Source: an uncultured Caryophanales bacterium
GTDB taxonomy: Bacteria > Bacillota_I > Bacilli_A > Acholeplasmatales > Anaeroplasmataceae
Assembly (NCBI GenBank): GCA_946626345.1
Contig: CAMOUB010000004.1
Span: 1-38,136 of the forward strand
Reading direction: 5' to 3'
Length of the DNA: 38,136 nt
The notes beneath the pieces were generated by a model, which ran no database searches, was not told where the DNA came from, and saw only the letters and a list, made by a program, of their open reading frames with translations. Position numbers and translations under genes: made by a program. Below are positions 32,990 through 38,136 of this stretch, piece by piece; the stretch's first letter is position 1; every line of letters begins with the position of its first letter.

Positions 32990-35900
32990 TTACATTTCTA
33001 AAGTATTAACATTACCATTAATATATTGTAATATTCTCAATGCTTCAAAACTTGATAATTCATCATCTTTATTTAAATCGGCTCTTATAAACTGATCATC
33101 AGTTAATAATAAATCACCATTAATTGCTTGAATAATCATTAAAGCATCTTTTGTTGTAATAATTCCATCGCCATCTACATCACCATACATAGCTAAAGCA
33201 GATGCATCCTTAATTAATACTCTATATGGTGCTTCTTCACTACCTTTATTGATTGTATTTACACCATCACTGGCGACGATATAATATTCTAAACCATCAA
33301 GTGATAACTCAGAACCAAATATAGTTGCTGAATATCTAGAATTTTGTTTTAACATTGTTAATGTCTTCCAAGTTGTGGTACCAACAGTTCTATAATATAA
33401 TGTAACACTACTTATACCAACATTATCACTTGCTGTACAATAAATAACTAAATTATTATTTAAATATCCTTGATTTACAGGTGTATGATACAAATTAGGT
33501 TTTTCAGTATCTAACATTGTGGCAAATACTTTTCCTGCAGGAGCAGATTCACTAAAGTCAGATAATACTACTGTAAATGTGTACCAATATGATTTACCTG
33601 GTTCAGCATTTTCATCTAAGAATGTATTCTCGTTTTCAGGAATTATAACATTATTCAATTTAATATAATTACCATCTTTAGTTTCACTTCTATAAACATT
33701 ATAACCCATTAATGTATCATAATCGTCTTGTGCCCAAATTAATGTAACGCCATCACTTGATGGATTAGCTTGTAAATTCATAGAATGTGCTTGAGTTAAA
33801 TCAATATCGAATGTGAAATAAGATCCATTATCAACTAATTTTTTAGATGAATTATTTGCAGACGAACCTCCAGAAACACTAAAATGCTGTATTCCTCCTT
33901 CAATATATGCTTTTACTTTTAAAGTTCCTTCCCACATTGTTGATGATATAAATTCGCCTATTATTTTATAATCTGCATACGGATACACTGAACCATAATA
34001 TAATAAAACTTCTTCTTCCATATTCATCGGTGTTATAAATTCAACTTGAACTTTTATTTCCTCTACACCAACAGTTTTAACTTCCTCATCATCAACATTA
34101 AATAACTTAATATTTTTTATAAATGGCCAAATCGTATCACTTGATACTATTGAATTAACATCCATATAATATGTACCATTTGATTTAACATTTTTATCAA
34201 ATAATGTACCTTTATAATCACAATACTCGCTTGAGAAATAATTAGACTCAAGATTTTCCTTTGTTCCCTTACTTTCAATCGTAAAAACACCAATATCTTT
34301 TAACGATGTTAATTTATTGTTTAAAATGAAATAATTATTTGAAAAAATCATATTATCACTATCATTAAGATGGAATGTAGCAGGATATTGGGTAGTTTCA
34401 CGAGTATAAACTAAAAACACGTTATTAGTTATGCTACAGTTTTGATGACGATTTGCAAATGAAACACTACTATATTCATCACCTATAATCACAACAGAAT
34501 CACTCATATTTTCAAATTGAGGGTTAGTACCACCAATACATCTTAAATCAAATTTACAGTTGTTAATACTATAAAAATAAACAGAACCTAACGCATAATT
34601 TATACCAGAATCATAGTATGTGAAATAGCCACTATATCGAGTTTTATTTATACAATAATCACAATTATTGAAAACAGCTTTACTTACACCACTAAATAGT
34701 ACATTTTCTATATCACAATAGTTAAAAGTAATACCTGATTCATTATGATCTTTAAAAATTGTACACTTATTTGCATACGCCTCGCTAATTTTTATTTTTA
34801 TTTTATTATCACTACTTCCATTAAATATCAAAGTTCCATAAACATCAAAGCCGGGTGTAATATATGAACTTGTATTAATATATCCGCTTTGATTATCATA
34901 GAATTGAATTTGACATCCTTCTTCAAAGATAACTGTTACATCTTCTGGAATAACAATTATCTCATCAATAATATACTCTCTTTCATTCGTAAAAAACGTA
35001 TCCTCAGTTATTATTCCTGAAATTTTATAACCTTTAGAAACGACAAAACCTAAAGATATATTCCCAACATACTTAGTATTATCAAATTCATCAAGTCCAT
35101 TATAATACTCAATACTCAAATTAATTACAACATAATAATCATTTGGACAATTATCAGCAATATTTATTTCAAATACGTTTTCCATTCCTATTACTTTGTT
35201 ATCCTCATAAATTTTTCCACCATCACCTATCGAATAAGTACCAATATCACTAAAATCAATTTCATCATTTAATAATTCAACATATGGATTTGGCAAATTC
35301 GGATCATTGTTAGCATAGGTATTTGCCTTAATTCTAATATTACTTGCTTTACCATATCTATTTTGAAGTTCGATGCCTAAGGCAATTGTTTCACCAGAAT
35401 TAGCAACACCATCGTTATTGTTGATTGAAGATAAATTCGTGTCATCAAAAATATAATAATTATGTACAGCGCAAATATTTGGTTTAGGAATTTTAGTTAA
35501 AGCATCATAAGCGTCAACCACACGGTGATAATTATCAGTGCCAAATACTCCTGAAACACCTAAGTTACCAGAATTACAAATTTGAGAATTAATAAATTTA
35601 TTTGAATAAATCTCTCTATCTGTATAATAGCTTCTAACTAAAGCAGCTATACCTGCTACCATAGGAGATGCCATTGATGTTCCTGATAATTTAGCTACTT
35701 TGTTGTTAGGCCAAGTAGAAACAACATATTCACCGCATGCATATACATCGTATGTATAATCAGAATAATGATCATAGTTTGAAAAACTAGAAACATTTGT
35801 TCCATTAGAGTTGCATGACATTACACCAAGAACATATGGAAGACAAGCAGGATAGCTTATTCCGTGATATTTACATTTGTCACAATTAGGCCCATAAAAA

Positions 35901-36907
35901 CTACAATAACTATCATTACCAGCTGCAGCAACTAACACACATTGATTATATGCATCTTCAAGTGCATCTTCAACAGCTATCGAAATTGATGAACCACCAA
36001 ATGACATATTAATTACTGAAGCGCCATTCATATAAGCATATTGAACTGCCTTTGCAATACTAGCATTAGTAAATACGCCACTAGCTTGGCCTGCTTTCAC
36101 ACACATAATCTTACAATTATATGCTACACCAACAGTACCAATACTATTGTTTTCGGCAGCTATAATACCAGCCACATGTGTACCATGACCATTATCATCC
36201 ATAGGATCATTATCGTTGCCGACACAATCCCATCCATAATAGTCATCAATATATCCATTATTATCATCATCAATTCCATTATTTGGAATTTCTGCTGTAT
36301 TCTTCCAAATATTATTTCTTAAATCAATATGATTATAATCAACACCTGTATCTATTACAGCTACTACAACATCTGAACTACCACCAGGAGTTTTTCCATT
36401 TGAATGTTGATATCCCCATCCACTCAAAATACCTTGTGATTCAAGATATGCTGTTTGATTACTACTTTCCGGATTACCTGAAATATCAATTGAATCAATT
36501 TCACCATCACTCTTCATAATATAATCTAAATCAACTGCATCAAATAGATTTGAATCTATTGCTAAATTATATGCCTCTATGGTATTAGTAGATTCTTTTA
36601 ATTTTACTTCATACCATTTAGAACCTTTGTATAATTGATTAATGGATTCATATTCAATTCCATCTATATCAACATTGTTAATTTTTTCAGAACTCTTTAA
36701 CAATAATACCCCTTCATTATATTCCCCATGAATTTCATTATGAGTATTATGATTCAAACCATTATCAATAACATCATCGACGTTGGAATCACCAGTTGTG
36801 CTCTCTTCATTATTTATAGCATTATTAGCTGTGTTATTACTTCCACACGATGCCAAAACAAAAAGTGCCATAAAAAATGGTAAAATAAAGAATAGTTTCT
36901 TTTTCAT
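32990..36907 (-). CDS. Subtilisin-like (S8) lipoprotein protease with FN3 and dockerin
   Basis: 1305 residues. Lipoprotein signal peptide with LASC (Cys21) and an N-terminal propeptide-like region. The S8 catalytic domain occupies about 170-480 with Asp186 (VIDTG), His241 (GHGTHVAG), oxyanion Asn331 (AAAGND) and Ser411 (GTSMASP). A beta-rich middle follows (about 480-1030; the Asn-rich part may be a beta helix). Next come an FN3-like domain (YNVYRSE, YWYTFTVV) and an Ig-like domain. The last 66 residues form a type I dockerin with two calcium loops (DVDGDGIITTKDA; DLNKDDELSSFEA). All catalytic residues are present. Lipid-anchored surface protease; AAGGAG ribosome site; first gene of the operon. 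Confidence 0.92.
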   Translation of the reverse strand: MKKKLFFILPFFMALFVLASCGSNNTANNAINNEESTTGDSNVDDVIDNGLNHNTHNEIHGEYNEGVLLLKSSEKINNVDIDGIEYESINQLYKGSKWYEVKLKESTNTIEAYNLAIDSNLFDAVDLDYIMKSDGEIDSIDISGNPESSNQTAYLESQGILSGWGYQHSNGKTPGGSSDVVVAVIDTGVDYNHIDLRNNIWKNTAEIPNNGIDDDNNGYIDDYYGWDCVGNDNDPMDDNGHGTHVAGIIAAENNSIGTVGVAYNCKIMCVKAGQASGVFTNASIAKAVQYAYMNGASVINMSFGGSSISIAVEDALEDAYNQCVLVAAAGNDSYCSFYGPNCDKCKYHGISYPACLPYVLGVMSCNSNGTNVSSFSNYDHYSDYTYDVYACGEYVVSTWPNNKVAKLSGTSMASPMVAGIAALVRSYYTDREIYSNKFINSQICNSGNLGVSGVFGTDNYHRVVDAYDALTKIPKPNICAVHNYYIFDDTNLSSINNNDGVANSGETIALGIELQNRYGKASNIRIKANTYANNDPNLPNPYVELLNDEIDFSDIGTYSIGDGGKIYEDNKVIGMENVFEINIADNCPNDYYVVINLSIEYYNGLDEFDNTKYVGNISLGFVVSKGYKISGIITEDTFFTNEREYIIDEIIVIPEDVTVIFEEGCQIQFYDNQSGYINTSSYITPGFDVYGTLIFNGSSDNKIKIKISEAYANKCTIFKDHNESGITFNYCDIENVLFSGVSKAVFNNCDYCINKTRYSGYFTYYDSGINYALGSVYFYSINNCKFDLRCIGGTNPQFENMSDSVVIIGDEYSSVSFANRHQNCSITNNVFLVYTRETTQYPATFHLNDSDNMIFSNNYFILNNKLTSLKDIGVFTIESKGTKENLESNYFSSEYCDYKGTLFDKNVKSNGTYYMDVNSIVSSDTIWPFIKNIKLFNVDDEEVKTVGVEEIKVQVEFITPMNMEEEVLLYYGSVYPYADYKIIGEFISSTMWEGTLKVKAYIEGGIQHFSVSGGSSANNSSKKLVDNGSYFTFDIDLTQAHSMNLQANPSSDGVTLIWAQDDYDTLMGYNVYRSETKDGNYIKLNNVIIPENENTFLDENAEPGKSYWYTFTVVLSDFSESAPAGKVFATMLDTEKPNLYHTPVNQGYLNNNLVIYCTASDNVGISSVTLYYRTVGTTTWKTLTMLKQNSRYSATIFGSELSLDGLEYYIVASDGVNTINKGSEEAPYRVLIKDASALAMYGDVDGDGIITTKDALMIIQAINGDLLLTDDQFIRADLNKDDELSSFEALRILQYINGNVNTLEM

Positions 36908-36958
36908 AAATACCAGCTCCTTTTTTATTAATTTTCTTAAATCGATACTTTTTTTTTA

Positions 36959-36987
36959 ATTTTACATTAAAATTATAGTTTTTGCAA
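36959..36987 (-). promoter_or_regulatory. Promoter of the protease/cohesin operon
   Basis: Minus strand: TTGCAA (36982-36987), 17 nt, TAAAAT (36959-36964). The leader to the start codon is about 45 nt. Confidence 0.65.
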
Positions 36988-37017
36988 GTTTTGGTGCTTT
37001 ATTATCGGACACTTAAA

Positions 37018-37053
37018 GCAAAAAAGACAAAGAATTGCACATTCCTTGCCTTT
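37018..37053 (-). terminator. Rho-independent terminator
   Basis: Thirteen-base-pair stem (37023-37035 with 37041-37053, two G-U pairs), 5-nt loop, and a T run on the minus strand. It lies 14 nt after the remnant frame that ends at 37068. Confidence 0.8.
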
Positions 37054-37067
37054 ACTTAATAAGTACC

Positions 37068-37208
37068 TTATTCATTTTCTACTGCTATTCTAATAGGAAT
37101 AGAATTAATTATTCTTTTCTTATTTACACCATATTCATTTTTAACAAATTCATAGAAATCAACAGGCATATCAAATGAACCTATTACTATATAATTAGTT
37201 TTGCTTTT
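37068..37208 (-). pseudogene. 3' remnant of an unrecognised gene
   Basis: Minus-strand frame of 46 codons reading KSKTNYIVIGSFDMPVDFYE and ending RIAVENE-TAA, directly followed by a strong terminator. The same frame before the internal TAA (37209-37211) continues as SIKIFFELI, so a nonsense change or deletion probably removed the rest. The only ATG (37167-37169) would give 33 residues and has no ribosome site. Family not recognised. Confidence 0.4.
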
Positions 37209-37285
37209 TTAGATAAGTTCAAAGAAAATTTTTATGCTTATTCAAAATAAAAAGGTCTACCAGAAGTCATCTGTCTATAACGATA

Positions 37286-37314
37286 TTGTTTTGTGGATAA
37301 ATATATGTCATAAT
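37286..37314 (+). promoter_or_regulatory. Promoter of the antitoxin gene
   Basis: Plus strand: TTGTTT (37286-37291), 17 nt, CATAAT (37309-37314). It lies immediately before the AAGGAGG ribosome site, giving a short leader. Antitoxins of this family usually repress their own promoter. Confidence 0.5.
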
Positions 37315-37337
37315 ATAGCCACAAGGAGGCAATTGGT

Positions 37338-37595
37338 ATGAAAATAGTTCCAATGAGAGATTTAAAAGATACAGTAAAAATTGAAAAAATGTGCAGTGAA
37401 ACTAAAGCACCTGTTTTTGTAACTAAAAATGGTTATGGTAAATTAGTTGTAATGGATATTGAATGCTTCGAAAGATTAATGAATGATGTTTATGAAGCAA
37501 AAGCAATTAATGAAGGATTAAAAGATTTAGAAAATGATAAAACAAAAGATGGTAATTTAGTTTTAAACGAAATGAAGGCTAAATATGGATTCTAA
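37338..37595 (+). CDS. Phd/YefM-family antitoxin
   Basis: 85 residues. The N-terminal half fits the Phd/YefM DNA-binding fold: MKIVPMRDLKDTVKI, then APVFVTKNGYGKLVVMDIECFERL. The C-terminal part would be the toxin-binding tail. AAGGAGG (37322-37328) is followed 9 nt later by the ATG. The gene overlaps the start of a ParE/RelE-like toxin reading (37585), the normal layout, but that toxin is broken. It is the only clear gene on the plus strand. Confidence 0.85.
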   Translation: MKIVPMRDLKDTVKIEKMCSETKAPVFVTKNGYGKLVVMDIECFERLMNDVYEAKAINEGLKDLENDKTKDGNLVLNEMKAKYGF

Positions 37596-37682
37596 ATTTA
37601 AATTTATTGACAAAACCGAAATGATTTAGATGAAATATTAAATTACATTTCTAATAAACATTTAAAACTAACTTCATTATAG
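37585..37682 (+). pseudogene. ParE/RelE-like toxin remnant, frameshifted and truncated
   Basis: The ATG overlaps the last codons of the antitoxin. The reading MDSKFKFIDKTE runs into a TAG after two more codons. If one A is added at the AAA run near 37619-37621, the frame continues NDLDEILNYISNKHLK and ends at TAG (37680-37682), matching the start of ParE/RelE toxins (DL-x-EIL-x-YIS). Even then only about 32 of some 95 residues remain. The toxin is therefore inactive. Confidence 0.65.
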
Positions 37683-37723
37683 TTTAGGTTGATTTTTTAT
37701 TTAAGACATTTTTGTTAATTTAA

Positions 37724-37760
37724 ACGATGTATATTTGAAACATTTACATCGTATTTTTTT
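37724..37760 (+). terminator. Terminator of the antitoxin transcript
   Basis: Stem ACGATGTA/TACATCGT (37724-37731 with 37745-37752), 13-nt loop, then ATTTTTTT on the plus strand. Confidence 0.8.
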
Positions 37761-37865
37761 GCGTTGCATTTTCTATGTGCTATAGTGTCAACATTGCCCT
37801 ATATTTGCCAAATTTTGAAGATAAAATCCTCTAAAATATTAAAAATTATTGTTTTGTAAGAATTA

Positions 37866-37893
37866 AAAAAATGGCTTGGTTAAGCCATTTTTT
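37866..37893. terminator. Bidirectional terminator
   Basis: Perfect 12-bp inverted repeat AAAAAATGGCTT / AAGCCATTTTTT with a GGTT loop. It gives a T run on either strand, so it can end the antitoxin unit from the left and the gene at the right edge. Confidence 0.85.
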
Positions 37894-38029
37894 AGTGAGT
37901 ACATAGTTTCTATACAAGATACTAATTTTTTAAAGTTAATAATGTTATGGATTCACAATGAGTGCAGTTAATATAAGTGCTGATAAAACCATATTTTTAA
38001 GAGTGTGAGACTATTGTAGTGCTGATATT

Positions 38030-38136
38030 TTATTTTAAAACATTATGTAGTTTTAAGAATTTTGAATCATTCATTTGTTCATTAGTGACATATTTACCAT
38101 CTTTAAATAATGCATATGTTGTAATAGGTGTAGGAG
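38030..38136 (-). CDS. C-terminal end of a possible YoaP/GNAT-type protein (runs off the right edge)
   Basis: Minus-strand frame open from the edge to TAA (38030-38032), 34 residues: PTPITTYALFKDGKYVTNEQ, then MNDSKFLKLHNVLK. The pattern (YALFKDGK, then a KFLKL end) resembles the C-terminal thioredoxin-like YoaP domain attached to some GNAT acetyltransferases. It is only a tail, so the call is tentative. Confidence 0.4.
   Translation of the reverse strand, partial: PTPITTYALFKDGKYVTNEQMNDSKFLKLHNVLK

Larger units (their letters stand above)
37683..38029. other. Gene-free stretch with terminators
   Basis: No coding frame is supported. Two hairpin terminators lie at 37724-37760 and 37866-37893. 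AGTGCTGATA occurs twice (from 37977 and 38018). A perfect TTGACA on the minus strand (37788-37793) has no matching -10. Otherwise I see nothing to name. Confidence 0.5.

Noticed and set aside
37788-37793. Minus-strand promoter from a perfect TTGACA
   Set aside because: No -10-like hexamer lies 16-18 nt downstream and no gene follows.

Overview
The window is about 38 kb of very AT-rich DNA from a low-GC Gram-positive bacterium. TGA is used as a stop and Trp is TGG, so the code is standard (table 11), not the Mycoplasma code. Strong AGGAGG ribosome sites, AddAB, lipobox lipoproteins, InlB-type repeats and a dockerin/cohesin pair suggest a gut-type member of the Bacilli (Erysipelotrichia/RF39/Acholeplasma-like). 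That placement is inferred; no marker gene is present. Almost every gene is on the minus strand. The one clear exception is a short antitoxin gene near the right end.

Layout, left to right: the start of a DUF3990 gene at the left edge (1-170); decayed DNA with a winged-helix gene tail (181-724); the recombination pair addA/addB (725-6818); and an InlB-repeat lipoprotein (6965-8926). Then comes a defence-type island, 9 to 30 kb. It holds a TIR gene; a six-gene operon (DUF2075 helicase-nuclease, DpnD-MazG fusion, small membrane protein, HNH nuclease, SAM methyltransferase, EVE/DUF3883 protein; 16475 down to 10517); a UvrD-like helicase with an internal nuclease insert and C-terminal zinc fingers; a second DUF2075 helicase-nuclease; and a zinc-ribbon/PD-(D/E)XK nuclease. 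It ends with a tight seven-gene operon (30074 down to 23141): HEPN protein, XRE regulator, DUF559-type nuclease, a broken gene, an Nmad3 (nucleotide modification associated) protein, a second HEPN protein and a large metallophosphoesterase.

The island has two notable architectural features. First, the TIR gene and the zinc-ribbon nuclease gene are unrelated but sit between the same two flanking repeats, a 61-bp promoter repeat upstream (58/61 identical) and a 156-bp repeat downstream (154/156 identical). They look like two cassettes with different cargo. Second, four island promoters share an AACTTT element exactly 20 nt upstream of the -10 box, which suggests a common regulator or a peculiar -35 region.

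The right part (30.4-37 kb) is a secreted-protein operon: a lipoprotein subtilase (S8) ending in a dockerin, then a secreted protein with three cohesin-like domains, then a previously unlisted 36-residue acidic peptide. Dockerin and cohesin normally bind each other, so this looks like a small surface protease assembly. Beyond it are gene remnants, an intact Phd/YefM-type antitoxin with a frameshifted ParE-like toxin remnant, terminators, and the end of a possible YoaP/GNAT-type gene. No rRNA, tRNA, CRISPR array, transposase or integrase was recognised.
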